64,000 bases of DNA, taken from positions 186,001 to 250,000 of the forward strand of contig NZ_JAQQWS010000005.1 of NCBI RefSeq assembly GCF_028610675.1, given 5' to 3'. Shown here piece after piece: positions 7,562-15,769 of this stretch (positions are counted from its first letter, which is position 1; each line of letters opens with the position of its first letter). The stretch comes from Alkalihalobacillus pseudalcaliphilus (GTDB taxonomy: Bacteria > Bacillota > Bacilli > Bacillales > Bacillaceae_D). Under the pieces are notes generated by a model, which saw only the letters and a program-made list of their open reading frames with translations, was not told the DNA's origin and did no database searches. Made by a program: the position numbers and the translations under genes.

Positions 7562-8002
7562 ATGCTAGCAACCATATCTATGGTGGATGTGATTGAAGCT
7601 GCTGAAGATTTAAGTATGGCTTTTAGGGATTCGGATATCTTCATTGAATATATTGAAAAGAAGAAACAGCTTGAAGCGGATGAGCAGGCACAGAAAATGA
7701 TCGGTGAATTTAATCGCATCAAGGATCAATACGAAGAAGTCCAGCGATTTGGTAAGTATCACCCTGATTATAAAGAGGTTTCCACGACTATTCGTCAAAC
7801 GAAGCGCCAGTTGGATTTACTTCCGATTGTCGTTGAATATAAAAAGGCTGAGAAAGATTTAGAACAGCTATTGAATGAATTAAGTGGAGTCATTGCCCAC
7901 TCGGTATCACAGACCATTAAAGTGCCTACTGGAAATCCATTTTTTGACCAAATGTCTTGTGCAGGTGGTTGTGGATCTGGTGGCTCTTGTAGCTGCGGTT
8001 AG
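7562..8002 (+). CDS. ylbF: RicF (YlbF), subunit of the RicAFT (Y) complex
   Basis: 146 residues from the ATG at 7562, which has GGGGGTGGG in front; the longer upstream frame from 7430 has no such signal. The helical YlbF/YmcA fold is seen in EAAEDLSMAFRDSDIFIEYIEKKKQLEAD. The end holds a cysteine cluster (CAGGCGSGGSCSCG), consistent with the iron-sulphur clusters reported for the Ric proteins. With RicA and RicT it modulates RNase Y cleavage and is needed for competence, biofilm and sporulation in B. subtilis. Terminator follows directly. Confidence 0.9.
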   Translation: MLATISMVDVIEAAEDLSMAFRDSDIFIEYIEKKKQLEADEQAQKMIGEFNRIKDQYEEVQRFGKYHPDYKEVSTTIRQTKRQLDLLPIVVEYKKAEKDLEQLLNELSGVIAHSVSQTIKVPTGNPFFDQMSCAGGCGSGGSCSCG

Positions 8003-8021
8003 GCAATCGTTATATACATGT

Positions 8022-8048
8022 AACCATGAGTGCTCACTCATGGTTTTT
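8022..8048 (+). terminator. Terminator of ylbF
   Basis: AACCATGAG(T)/(A)CTCATGGTT stem with TTTTT, 20 bases behind the stop. Confidence 0.85.
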
Positions 8049-8087
8049 ACATATCGATAATGATAACGACTGATTAAGGACTTGCTG

Positions 8088-8116
8088 TTGCTAGGTTGAA
8101 AAGAAAGTGCTAAAAT
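8088..8116 (+). promoter_or_regulatory. Sigma-A promoter for ylbG
   Basis: TTGCTA, 17-base spacer, TAAAAT, with TG one base before the -10. It lies about 38 bp before the ylbG start. Confidence 0.75.
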
Positions 8117-8153
8117 ATAAACAGACTTGTTGGAAAAAAGGAGAAACGTCTTT

Positions 8154-8432
8154 ATGCTAGTAGGAAATAGACAAGGCATAGCAGTATGGCTTTCCTCATT
8201 GAAATTTGCAAGACAATTAAGACGATTTGGAAATGTTCAATATGTTTCTAAGAAAATGAAGTATGTCATTTTTTATTGCAATCAAGATAAAACGGATGAG
8301 ATTATAGAGAAATTGCAATCATTACATTTTGTAAAAGATGTAAAACCGTCGATGAGACCATTTGTGAAAACGGAATATCAAAATTCCAAGCCAGATAAAG
8401 CAAAAGAATATGATTATAAAATGGGTATTTAG
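8154..8432 (+). CDS. ylbG: YlbG, DUF2129 family
   Basis: 92 residues from the ATG at 8154 (AAAAAGGAG nine bases upstream), rather than the longer frame from 8127. The ending KTEYQNSKPDKAKEYDYKMG is practically identical to B. subtilis YlbG, which has an unknown function. Its own promoter and terminator make it a single-gene unit. Confidence 0.9.
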   Translation: MLVGNRQGIAVWLSSLKFARQLRRFGNVQYVSKKMKYVIFYCNQDKTDEIIEKLQSLHFVKDVKPSMRPFVKTEYQNSKPDKAKEYDYKMGI

Positions 8433-8440
8433 TATTTGAG

Positions 8441-8475
8441 AAAGTCATGTTTAACAGACATGGCTTTTTATTTTT
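8441..8475 (+). terminator. Terminator of ylbG
   Basis: AAAGTCATGT/ACATGGCTTT stem with one G-T pair, then TTTTTATTTTT. Confidence 0.8.
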
Positions 8476-8580
8476 GGATAAAAAGAAGTAATTATTTTCC
8501 GATAAATTTGTAAAATAAGTTCATTCACTTGATTATTTCGTGCTGCGAAATATATAATAAGGGTGGAGGAAGTGAAAAAA

Positions 8581-9819
8581 GTGAAAAATTGGAGAAGGAA
8601 TTTATGGATTCTCGTTGCTTGTCAATTTTTTGTCACGAGTGCGATGACCATGATTATTCCATTCCTGCCGTTATATTTAAAAGAGCTTGGCTTAGAGAAT
8701 GAAACATCTATTGGAATCTGGACAGGTGTTATATTTGGAGCTAACTTTTTAACGGCCTTTTTATTTGCCCCGTTTTGGGGAAGAATGGCTGACCGTTATG
8801 GAAGAAAATCAATGATATTACGGTCTGGTTTTGGAATGGCAATCATTATCGCATTAACAGGGTTTGCAACTGGCCCTATTTCTCTGCTATTACTCCGTTT
8901 ATTAAATGGAATGGTCTCAGGGTTCATCCCGGCCTCTATAGGACTCGTCTCTACGAATACGCCGAAGCAACATGTTGGTTACGCTCTTGGAATTTTGCAA
9001 GCGGGAGCCGTAGCTGGTGGTATACTCGGCCCTTTATTAGGTGGACTAATGGCAGAAATGTTTGGTTATCGAATGATATTTTTTATTACAGGTTTCTCGA
9101 TTTTAATTGCAGCACTTGTTTGTCTTTTGTTTGTGAAAGAAAACTTTAAAGCACCTGCAAAATCACAGGTGAAAACAAATACAATCGAGGATTTTAAGAA
9201 AGTTACATCAAAAAAACCAGTCCTCGCTTTATTTGGTGTTGTATTAGTTATTCAGTTGGCGGTAATGGGAATTAATCCATTATTGTCTATCTATGTTATT
9301 GAGTTGACGCCTGCACAAAATACGGCTTTCTATGCTGGTTTAACGGTGGCTGTCTTAGGTTTTTCTAATATGATGTCATCAGCCTTTTTAGGAAGAGTAA
9401 GTGATAAGGTAGGTGCTCATAATGTCTTAATCTGGGCGATGCTTGGCGTTGCGATGCTCGCTATCCCACAAGCATTTGTAACGGACATTTGGCAATTAAT
9501 TGTTTTACGCTTTATGCAAGGCATATGTGTGGGGGGATTATTACCTGCAGCTAATGCCCTGATTCGGTTACATTCCATTGAAGGTATGGAGAGTCGAACA
9601 TACGGATTTTCTAACAGTGCGATGTATTTAGGAAATATGATTGGACCGGTCGTAGGAGGCTGGATCGTGACCGCATCGTCGATGAGCACATTGTTTTTAA
9701 TAAGTGCAACCCTATTACTCATAAATGTTGCCTTAGTCAAAGGGAAAGTACTCCCACCAGCTAAAAAGAGATTTTATAAGGAAAAAGAGCGAAGAAAACA
9801 ACAAGAGGTTCCGAGCTGA
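8581..9819 (+). CDS. MFS multidrug efflux transporter (DHA1 type)
   Basis: 412 residues with twelve membrane helices. Loop 2-3 carries the MFS motif GRMADRYGRKSMIL, and helix 5 the antiporter motif GILQAGAVAGGILGPLLGG, so it is a proton-driven exporter, probably of drugs or similar lipophilic compounds; the substrate is unknown. I chose the GTG at 8581 because the GGTGGAGG sequence just upstream fits it; the in-frame GTG at 8563 overlaps that ribosome binding site. The gene is inserted between ylbG and rsmD, where B. subtilis has no transporter. Confidence 0.85.
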   Translation: MKNWRRNLWILVACQFFVTSAMTMIIPFLPLYLKELGLENETSIGIWTGVIFGANFLTAFLFAPFWGRMADRYGRKSMILRSGFGMAIIIALTGFATGPISLLLLRLLNGMVSGFIPASIGLVSTNTPKQHVGYALGILQAGAVAGGILGPLLGGLMAEMFGYRMIFFITGFSILIAALVCLLFVKENFKAPAKSQVKTNTIEDFKKVTSKKPVLALFGVVLVIQLAVMGINPLLSIYVIELTPAQNTAFYAGLTVAVLGFSNMMSSAFLGRVSDKVGAHNVLIWAMLGVAMLAIPQAFVTDIWQLIVLRFMQGICVGGLLPAANALIRLHSIEGMESRTYGFSNSAMYLGNMIGPVVGGWIVTASSMSTLFLISATLLLINVALVKGKVLPPAKKRFYKEKERRKQQEVPS

Positions 9820-9907
9820 TTTTTAGGAGGGGTATTGTTGGTTATTTGGCAATAGCAATTGGTTTTATTACCGCATTGTTCACAAGTTTGCTATTCTTGT
9901 TTTAGAG

Positions 9908-10207
9908 GTGAGGTTTCTTGAATACTTCACGAACGTGCTATTTCTCTCTTTTTCCCTTATTACAATGGTAGGTATGCTCGTATCGTATTCTCTTGATTGG
10001 GTAATGAAGAAATTAATCGTTACTTATTTTATGATGCTTTTTCTTTATGTGTTCGTAGGTGTTTTTGTCGGTATTATTTTTCTGAATTTTAGCTTACCAA
10101 GTCATAGTGAAGAATTTGGTTTACTAGTCGTTACACTTTTAACAGCTATCGTTTATTTTCATTTAGATAAATTAATAAAGTCTAGATATCACCCGAATAT
10201 CGAATAG
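9908..10207 (+). CDS. Small membrane protein of unknown function
   Basis: 99 residues, GTG start with only a weak AGAG in front, so the start is uncertain. Three membrane helices (about 5-28, 35-60, 68-86) and a short basic tail. No family is recognised. It follows the MFS gene by 88 bp and ends inside a perfect terminator, whose stem includes its stop codon. It could be a partner or a remnant of the inserted transporter unit. Confidence 0.55.
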   Translation: MRFLEYFTNVLFLSFSLITMVGMLVSYSLDWVMKKLIVTYFMMLFLYVFVGVFVGIIFLNFSLPSHSEEFGLLVVTLLTAIVYFHLDKLIKSRYHPNIE

Positions 10208-10234
10208 TTAGCTACTAACTATTCGATATTTTTT
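10196..10234 (+). terminator. Terminator overlapping the stop codon of the small membrane protein gene
   Basis: A 15-bp near-perfect stem (AATATCGAATAGTTAG against TAACTATTCGATATT) with a CTAC loop, then TTTTTT. Confidence 0.92.
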
Positions 10235-10285
10235 GGGTTTAGCTTTTTAGATACTAAAAATCTTTTGTCCCAGCCTCTTTCCCTT

Positions 10286-10675
10286 TTAACCAAGTGGAGG
10301 CAAAATCCGACTTAATCGTAAAATACCAATCAAATATTGATAATATAAAGCTTTTTCATTAAACGTTTCTGATGGCTTAACATCTAAAGACTGTATAGGA
10401 ATAGCGAGTTCTTCACTTAGACTTTGAAATAGACGAAACCTTTCATTTGGAGTTACCTCGGGATTTGGAATTCCTTCTAAACAAATATAAATAGGCAAAA
10501 ATTTACCTTCCTTAGCTGGTTTTAAAACAACAGCCAATGACGTCTTCTCACGCGACTCAATCACTGTGTTTAGCTGGATAATGGCTAAAATTCGATCATC
10601 ATTACGTTTCGCAATCTCTAACAATTCATATAGATCTGAATATCCATTTCCTAATTCAATAAAACGTTGTAACAT
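10286..10675 (-). CDS. Conserved Bacillaceae protein of unknown function
   Basis: 129 residues, soluble. The start MLQRFIELGNGYSDLYELLEIAKRN and the end YYQYLIGILRLSRILPPLG match my memory of a small protein found beside ylbG/rsmD in many Bacilli, sometimes mislabelled as methylthioribose kinase. No catalytic motif is visible. GGAG lies before the ATG on the minus strand. It is transcribed away from rsmD, and the csfG-like RNA terminator lies just behind its upstream side. Confidence 0.65.
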   Translation of the reverse strand: MLQRFIELGNGYSDLYELLEIAKRNDDRILAIIQLNTVIESREKTSLAVVLKPAKEGKFLPIYICLEGIPNPEVTPNERFRLFQSLSEELAIPIQSLDVKPSETFNEKALYYQYLIGILRLSRILPPLG

Positions 10676-10770
10676 TCAATTAACTCTCCTTCATGGGCTG
10701 CCAGGTGGTTTATTCCATTCATAGTTTATCGTAATTTTAATAAAAGAGATAGATGTATACGAAAAAAGGC

Positions 10771-10917
10771 AAAAAAAAACCCCGTAAGCAAACCCTACGA
10801 GGTGCCTAATCACACACATTCTGTATGCACAGGCTATGGGAGAGGAGAAACCGGAGGAAGAACTTATGGGGAAACGTAAGTCTTCTCCGCGGTTGTGCAA
10901 CATTCAATAAATGCTGC
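10771..10917 (-). ncRNA. csfG: Probable CsfG sporulation small RNA
   Basis: A minus-strand unit of about 150 nt between ylbG and rsmD (ylbH), the place where B. subtilis carries csfG, a forespore small RNA under sigma-F/sigma-G. It has a sigma-F/G type promoter (next entry), a hairpin at about 10850-10890 with a pyrimidine-rich loop (CGTTTCCCCA on stem ACTTA/TAAGT, extended by GGAGAAG/CTTCCTCC), a second C/U-rich segment around 10825-10850, and a terminator at 10771-10802 (ACCTCGTA/TACGGGGT then nine T). The C/U-rich loops could pair with ribosome binding sites. Identity is inferred from location, promoter and shape; the end points are approximate. Confidence 0.68.
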
Positions 10918-10923
10918 TAGTTT

Positions 10924-10952
10924 CATTATGACCAAGATTTATTGAATTATAC
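10924..10952 (-). promoter_or_regulatory. Sigma-F/sigma-G type promoter for the csfG-like RNA
   Basis: On the minus strand GTATA (10952-10948), 14 bases, then GGTCATAATG (10933-10924), which fits the sigma-F -10 pattern GGNNANANTR and contains the sigma-G-like CATAATG. Confidence 0.65.
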
Positions 10953-10996
10953 ACGGCTAGTAAGCAATCATTAAAATGATGAAGCAACATCTTTGT

Positions 10997-11027
10997 TTGG
11001 ATATCCAAATAAAACCTATGATAAAAT
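10997..11027 (+). promoter_or_regulatory. Probable promoter for rsmD-coaD
   Basis: TTGGAT, 19 bases, TAAAAT, with TG one base before the -10; 35 bp before the rsmD start. The long spacer makes it less certain. Confidence 0.45.
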
Positions 11028-11061
11028 AGTAAATAATTGAGATGGAAAGTAGGAATGAGTA

Positions 11062-11616
11062 ATGAGAGTTATTTCAGGTACAAAAAAAGGCATCACTTTA
11101 AAGGCGGTGCCAGGTAACTCGACGAGACCTACAACTGATAAGGTGAAGGAATCGATTTTTAATATGATTGGACCTTACTTTCAAGGAGGAATTGGTTTAG
11201 ACCTATACGGTGGAAGTGGTGGTCTTTCTATCGAATCATTAAGTCGAGGGTTAGATAAAATGATTATTGTTGACCAAGACAGAAAAGCAGTAGCCACTAT
11301 AAAAGAGAATTTGGAAAAATGTCAATTCCTAGACCAAGCTGAGACATATCGTAATGATGCGAGTCGGGCATTAAAAGCTTTAATCAAAAGAGAGATTCGG
11401 TTTGATTATATTTTTTTAGATCCCCCCTATGCGAATGAAAAAATAGCTAGTGAATTGGCCATTATCACTGATTTTCAACTGTTAGCAGACGAAGGAACGA
11501 TTGTGATTGAACATGGAAAAGCCCATCCGTTACCAGATGAAGTTGGGAATTTACAAAAAGAACGTGAGGAAACCTATGGAGACACGATTATTTCAATTTA
11601 CCGATTCAAAGATTAA
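11062..11616 (+). CDS. rsmD: 16S rRNA (guanine(966)-N2)-methyltransferase
   Basis: 184 residues, the normal length. N-terminal RVISGTKKGITLKAVPG and TRPTTDKVKESIFNMI, the AdoMet loop GLDLYGGSGGLSIESLSRG (about 50-68) and the catalytic DPPY in IFLDPPYANEKI identify RsmD (YlbH), which methylates G966 of 16S rRNA in the small subunit. It precedes coaD by 21 bp, an arrangement conserved in Firmicutes, so the two are cotranscribed. Confidence 0.95.
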   Translation: MRVISGTKKGITLKAVPGNSTRPTTDKVKESIFNMIGPYFQGGIGLDLYGGSGGLSIESLSRGLDKMIIVDQDRKAVATIKENLEKCQFLDQAETYRNDASRALKALIKREIRFDYIFLDPPYANEKIASELAIITDFQLLADEGTIVIEHGKAHPLPDEVGNLQKEREETYGDTIISIYRFKD

Positions 11617-11637
11617 AGTGAAGAGGAGATGCTGTAA

Positions 11638-12123
11638 ATGGAAAAGATAGCGGTTTGCCCGGGGAGTTTTGACCCTATTACATTAGGTCACTTAGACATT
11701 ATTGAACGAGGTGCCAAAACATTTGACAGAGTCATTGTAGCCGTTCTACATAATCAAAAGAAAGAGCCGCTTTTTACAGTTGAGGAAAGAGTCCGTTTGA
11801 TAAAAGAAGCAACAAGTCATTTAGAACATGTAGAAGTAGATTGGTTTGGAGGTTTACTTATTGATTATGTGAAAAAGAGTAACGCTCAAACGATTATAAG
11901 AGGTTTACGTGCAGTGACCGATTTTGAATATGAAATGCAAGTGGCTTCTATTAATAAAAAAATTGGACCAGAAATTGAGACCTTTTTTATGATGACAGAT
12001 AATCATTATTCTTATGTTAGTTCAAGTATTGTCAAGGAAGCTGCAAGGTATCATGCGAATGTCGATGATTTAGTGCCAGCCAATGTTGCCAAGGCATTAA
12101 AAGCAAAATTTAAAAGTGTTTAA
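11638..12123 (+). CDS. coaD: Pantetheine-phosphate adenylyltransferase
   Basis: 161 residues. It transfers AMP to 4'-phosphopantetheine, the fourth step of CoA synthesis. The nucleotidyltransferase motif CPGSFDPITLGHLDIIERG with TxGH is at the start and the second signature YVSSSIVKEAA near residue 130. GAAGAGGAG precedes the ATG. Cotranscribed with rsmD; a terminator follows. Confidence 0.97.
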   Translation: MEKIAVCPGSFDPITLGHLDIIERGAKTFDRVIVAVLHNQKKEPLFTVEERVRLIKEATSHLEHVEVDWFGGLLIDYVKKSNAQTIIRGLRAVTDFEYEMQVASINKKIGPEIETFFMMTDNHYSYVSSSIVKEAARYHANVDDLVPANVAKALKAKFKSV

Positions 12124-12129
12124 AATGAG

Positions 12130-12170
12130 GAAAAGCTATTCTTACTTATTTAGTAGGAACAGCTTTTTTT
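12130..12170. terminator. Terminator between convergent coaD and ylbJ
   Basis: AAAAGCT-A-TTCTTACT and AGTAGGAA-C-AGCTTTT, then T8 for coaD. The ylbJ stop lies inside the stem. Confidence 0.8.
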
Positions 12171-13387
12171 AATTGCTCGTAGCCTTGTAGAAAAATATAT
12201 AAGATTAGAAAGACAAGGGTGACAATCGGGCTTATGGATAAAAATAATTGCCAGGATGAATGGATATCAATCTCTTGGCCAAACGCTGGGATGACGTTGG
12301 AGAACCAAGTCATGCCCTGTCCTTCTAAATAAAGAGGACGGAAAAGAATAAAGGCAATGAAAGCAGCAAAAAACCCTTGAAGTAATCGACCGATAAAAAA
12401 CGGTTGAAAACGAATATCTGTATCAGCTAAAAGACTAGCTACTTGGGCTTGAATAGAGAAACCGCTGAATCCTAATAAAAAACTAACGACGATAACTTGT
12501 TGCATAAGTAGTGCTGACTCTGTTTCACTGACTCGTTGTGCACCCATCGTCATCTCAAATAATCCCGAAATAATGGCAGGACTAAGCTCGATGGGAAGTT
12601 GAAGGATTGCGAGTAGAAGGCTCAAAGCTAAACCTATCACATCAATAAAGTGTACGAGGGTCAAGACCTTATTAAAAACTGAAAATAAAATGATAAAACC
12701 ACCTACAACAAGAAGGGTTTGTATCGATGAGCGGACGGCATCTCCTAATACTTGCCCCAATGAACGTCCATCCTTTTGGCGCTCCTCATGGAGAACGGTT
12801 AGCCAAGGTTTTGTTGAACCATTACGTTTGTTAGTTCCGGGTTCTACGTTTGTTGAGAGCTTTTCTTTTTCATGTTGTCGATAAAATCGCATCAGAATTC
12901 CTACAAATATATTGGCGAGATAATGGGAAACAGCTAAGACGAGACCAAGTGCAGGATTGTGAAAGAAACCTACGGCAACGGCTCCAAAAATGAATAAAGG
13001 ATTGGATGAACTTGTGAATGCGACAAGTCGCTCTGCTTCGATTTGTGTTATTTTTTTTTCCTTTCTTAAGCGACTTGTCAATTTTGCCCCTGCAGGGTTA
13101 CCAGATGCAAGACCCATTGCCCAGACAAAACCACCAACCCCAGGAACGCGAAATAAGGGCCGCATCAATGGTTCAAGAAATCGGCCGAGTAAAGTAACGA
13201 CACCAAAGCTAATTAATAGTTCAGAGACGATGAAAAAAGGCAGTAAGGAAGGGAATACGACATTCCACCATATATTCATACCCCGTACTGAAGCTTCTAG
13301 AGCTTCTTTAGGAAATAGCATTAAAGTAATGGCAAAAAAAATGGCGATACTAGCGAGCAAAAGCGTTTGAAACTTTTGAGAAAACAA
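12146..13387 (-). CDS. ylbJ: Sporulation membrane protein YlbJ (SpoVV)
   Basis: 413 residues with about ten membrane helices and the nucleoside-transporter-like Gate pattern GGFVWAMGLASGNPAGAKLTSRL near residue 80. In B. subtilis YlbJ (SpoVV) is made under sigma-E in the mother cell and carries dipicolinic acid across the outer forespore membrane. The start is TTG with AAGGAGGG eight bases before. It stands alone, opposite to its neighbours, between coaD and ylbK as in B. subtilis. I found no clear sigma-E -10 in front of it. Confidence 0.9.
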   Translation of the reverse strand: MFSQKFQTLLLASIAIFFAITLMLFPKEALEASVRGMNIWWNVVFPSLLPFFIVSELLISFGVVTLLGRFLEPLMRPLFRVPGVGGFVWAMGLASGNPAGAKLTSRLRKEKKITQIEAERLVAFTSSSNPLFIFGAVAVGFFHNPALGLVLAVSHYLANIFVGILMRFYRQHEKEKLSTNVEPGTNKRNGSTKPWLTVLHEERQKDGRSLGQVLGDAVRSSIQTLLVVGGFIILFSVFNKVLTLVHFIDVIGLALSLLLAILQLPIELSPAIISGLFEMTMGAQRVSETESALLMQQVIVVSFLLGFSGFSIQAQVASLLADTDIRFQPFFIGRLLQGFFAAFIAFILFRPLYLEGQGMTWFSNVIPAFGQEIDIHSSWQLFLSISPIVTLVFLILYIFLQGYEQLKKAVPTK

Positions 13388-13542
13388 CGATTGACCCTCC
13401 TTTGCTCAACAACCTAACGAATGAGTATCGATAAGAAATCATTCATGCTTGTACAACTAACTAACATTAAATATACGTCTAGATTTGTGGATTAGACCAT
13501 ATGATTGAAAAAGAATCGTGGAAATCGTATGATAGGAGTTGA

Positions 13543-14346
13543 ATGCGAATGGCAAAGCAACGTCCTAAAATAGGAATTGCATTTGGCGCAGGTGGTGTGA
13601 GAGGCTTTGCTCATGTCGGAGTCTTAAAGGTTTTAAAAGCACATAATGTACCTATTGATTATGTAGCCGGTAGTAGTATGGGTGCTTTAGTAGCTGGTTT
13701 ATATGGGGTAGGTCAAACGCCAGAGGCAATGGAAAAGTTCGCTAAGTTATTTAAGAGGAAATATTATTTAGATTATATCGTTCCTAAAATGGGCTTTGTG
13801 AAAGGTGATAAAGTATTAGAACTAATACGTATCTTAACAAAGAGAAAACGGATTGAAGATCTGCAAATTCCTGTAGCTATTATTGCAGCGGATTTATTAA
13901 GTGGAAACAAGGTTGTTTTCCGTGAAGGTGATCTTGCTGAGGCTGTAAGAGCTAGTATCTCGATTCCAGGTATTTTTGTTCCGGTGAGCTATCAAGATCA
14001 ACTGCTTGTAGATGGTGGAGTGTTAGAGCGGGTCCCAACTTCTGTTGTAAAGGAGATGGGGGCAGACATTATCATAGGTATTGATGTTTCGTATTATAAA
14101 AGCGAACAAAAGGTCGCGACTATTTATGATGTCATTTTATTAACGATTGATATTATGGGTCGTGAGATATATAAGCAGCAACAATCAGAAAAGTCTTTGA
14201 TGATTAAACCCGTTGTAAAACAATCAAATGGTTTGCTTTTTAAGGATGTTGATTCCATTATACTTGCAGGAGAACAAGCGACTGAACAAAAAATGGTTCA
14301 ATTAAAAAACATGATAGCAAACTGGAAGGAGAACGACATTGACTAA
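13543..14346 (+). CDS. ylbK: Patatin-like phospholipase family protein YlbK
   Basis: 267 residues. Patatin features: oxyanion loop GAGGVRGFAHVGVL, nucleophile elbow GSSMGA (GxSxG, Ser near 46) and the catalytic Asp in VDGGVLERVP. Proteins of this group hydrolyse acyl esters of lipids; the natural substrate of YlbK is unknown. AGGAG lies close to the ATG at 13543; the second ATG at 13549 is equally possible. Its end overlaps the ddcP start by 8 bp, so both are coupled. Confidence 0.87.
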   Translation: MRMAKQRPKIGIAFGAGGVRGFAHVGVLKVLKAHNVPIDYVAGSSMGALVAGLYGVGQTPEAMEKFAKLFKRKYYLDYIVPKMGFVKGDKVLELIRILTKRKRIEDLQIPVAIIAADLLSGNKVVFREGDLAEAVRASISIPGIFVPVSYQDQLLVDGGVLERVPTSVVKEMGADIIIGIDVSYYKSEQKVATIYDVILLTIDIMGREIYKQQQSEKSLMIKPVVKQSNGLLFKDVDSIILAGEQATEQKMVQLKNMIANWKENDID

Positions 14347-15400
14347 AAAGAAATCATCTTTTAAAATACGCTATATTTTACTTATCGTTTTATTTTTATT
14401 TTTATATTTTTATCAACTACCTTTCTATTACTCAGAACCTGGGTCAGCAGAAATCTTAACGCAGTATATAGAGATTGACCTCCATGATGAGTTTGAGAAC
14501 ATTGACAAGGGAACTTTTATGCTTACGACAATCAAAATGGGTAAAGCGAATCCATTTCTTTATTTGTGGTCATATTTGAGTCCTTATCGGGTCCTTCATC
14601 CTGATGAGTCCGTGCGTCGTGAAGGGGAGTCGGATCGTGAATATCATCACCGCCAAATTATGATGATGAATAGCTCTCAAGAGATTGCCACCATTTTAGC
14701 TTATCAAAAAGCTGGACGAGATGTTGAATTTGAATATCACGGAGCGATCGTTACACAACTGATTGAAGATATGCCTGCCGCTGATATTCTTGAGCCCGGT
14801 GACTTAATTGTTGCTATTGATGGAAAGTCAGTAAGAAACATTGAGGACTTATTTGCCCATTTAGAAGGAAAAGGTATTGATGATACGGTCATGTTTACTT
14901 TTGTCCGAGATGGAGTGGAGCAAGTAGAAGAGGTTGCCTTTGGTTATTTTCCAGAGCGTTATTTACAAGAAGGTGAAGAAAATCGTGCTGGAATCGGGAT
15001 TGCCAATCCTGTAACCTCTAGAGAAGTAACGTATTATCCAGAAATAGAAATGGATACTAATACAATAGGGGGGCCTTCTGCCGGATTAATGTTTTCCCTT
15101 GAGATTATTAATCAATTAACGGAAGAGGATATTACCAAAGGGTATAATATTGCAGGGACAGGAACTCTTAATGAGGACGGAACTGTCGGTAGAATTGGTG
15201 GTGCTGCTCAAAAACTTGTCGCCGCAGACAAAGCTGGTGCCGATTACTTTTTAGCACCCGCAGAAAATGGAAGAGAGAACTCCAATTATCAAGAAGCGTT
15301 AGCCGCTGCAGAAGATATTAACACAGATGTTCAAGTCATTCCGATTAATACGATTGACGACGCCTTAGACTTTTTAGCACAAATAGAAGAAAGTTCATAA
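14339..15400 (+). CDS. ddcP: Membrane-anchored PDZ-Lon type serine protease (YlbL/DdcP)
   Basis: 353 residues: N-terminal membrane anchor (about 10-26), PDZ domain (about 130-205, PAADILEPGDLIVAIDGKSV) and a Lon-type S16 protease domain (about 220-345) with the Ser of GGPSAGLMFSLE and the Lys of GGAAQKLVAADKAGAD. The domain faces outside. In B. subtilis this protease helps to remove the division inhibitor YneA after DNA damage. TTG start with AAGGAG in front, overlapping ylbK by 8 bp. A strong terminator follows. Confidence 0.9.
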   Translation: MTKKKSSFKIRYILLIVLFLFLYFYQLPFYYSEPGSAEILTQYIEIDLHDEFENIDKGTFMLTTIKMGKANPFLYLWSYLSPYRVLHPDESVRREGESDREYHHRQIMMMNSSQEIATILAYQKAGRDVEFEYHGAIVTQLIEDMPAADILEPGDLIVAIDGKSVRNIEDLFAHLEGKGIDDTVMFTFVRDGVEQVEEVAFGYFPERYLQEGEENRAGIGIANPVTSREVTYYPEIEMDTNTIGGPSAGLMFSLEIINQLTEEDITKGYNIAGTGTLNEDGTVGRIGGAAQKLVAADKAGADYFLAPAENGRENSNYQEALAAAEDINTDVQVIPINTIDDALDFLAQIEESS

Positions 15401-15406
15401 CGAATA

Positions 15407-15449
15407 AACACTACGATTCACCGTATAAGGTGAGCGTAGTGTTTTTTTT
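15407..15449 (+). terminator. Terminator of ylbK-ddcP
   Basis: AACACTACG-A-TTCACC with GGTGA-G-CGTAGTGTT and T8. Confidence 0.92.
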
Positions 15450-15769
15450 GGGGGACTGATGGATAAAGAGGAGGTTAATGTGCAGAAGCGGAAGAGAAAG
15501 GGAGAATAATTCAACAGCAACAAACATGAAACTGTGCGATATCTTAGATTGACAGCACTTCATTCAATCTGTTTTTGTGACTAATAGCATTTTGTTCAAT
15601 GTCCTTTTTAGTTTCTTTTCATTTTAATGGTTGTTGTAAGAATGATAGTAGTTCTTAAGATCTAGCGAATATCTAGCGGGAGAATCTTGCGGAGACTCCA
15701 TTTAGAAGTAGTTGCCAGGGTTGAAAATCTGCTAGCTCTTATATTATTCACAGCCTTATAGTAACCTGT
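15450..15769. other. Gene-free stretch with a decayed GC-rich repeat
   Basis: No supported gene. Bases 15655-15720 (CTAGCGGGAGAATCTTGCGGAGACTCC...) resemble the left half of the GC-rich repeat at 2505-2667, and the 50 bases to the left also resemble the sequence left of that copy. It looks like an old, worn copy lacking the right half and the end motif. Confidence 0.55.

Noticed and set aside
10691..10903. 70-codon minus-strand frame before rsmD
   Set aside because: It spans the csfG-like hairpins and the terminator; RNA features explain the region better.
13400..13500. Sigma-E promoter for ylbJ on the minus strand
   Set aside because: A GTATATT-like -35 is present but no CATANANT -10 at the right distance.
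15450..15769. Hidden gene between ddcP and tmcAL
   Set aside because: Stops in all frames and no start signal; only a worn repeat copy.
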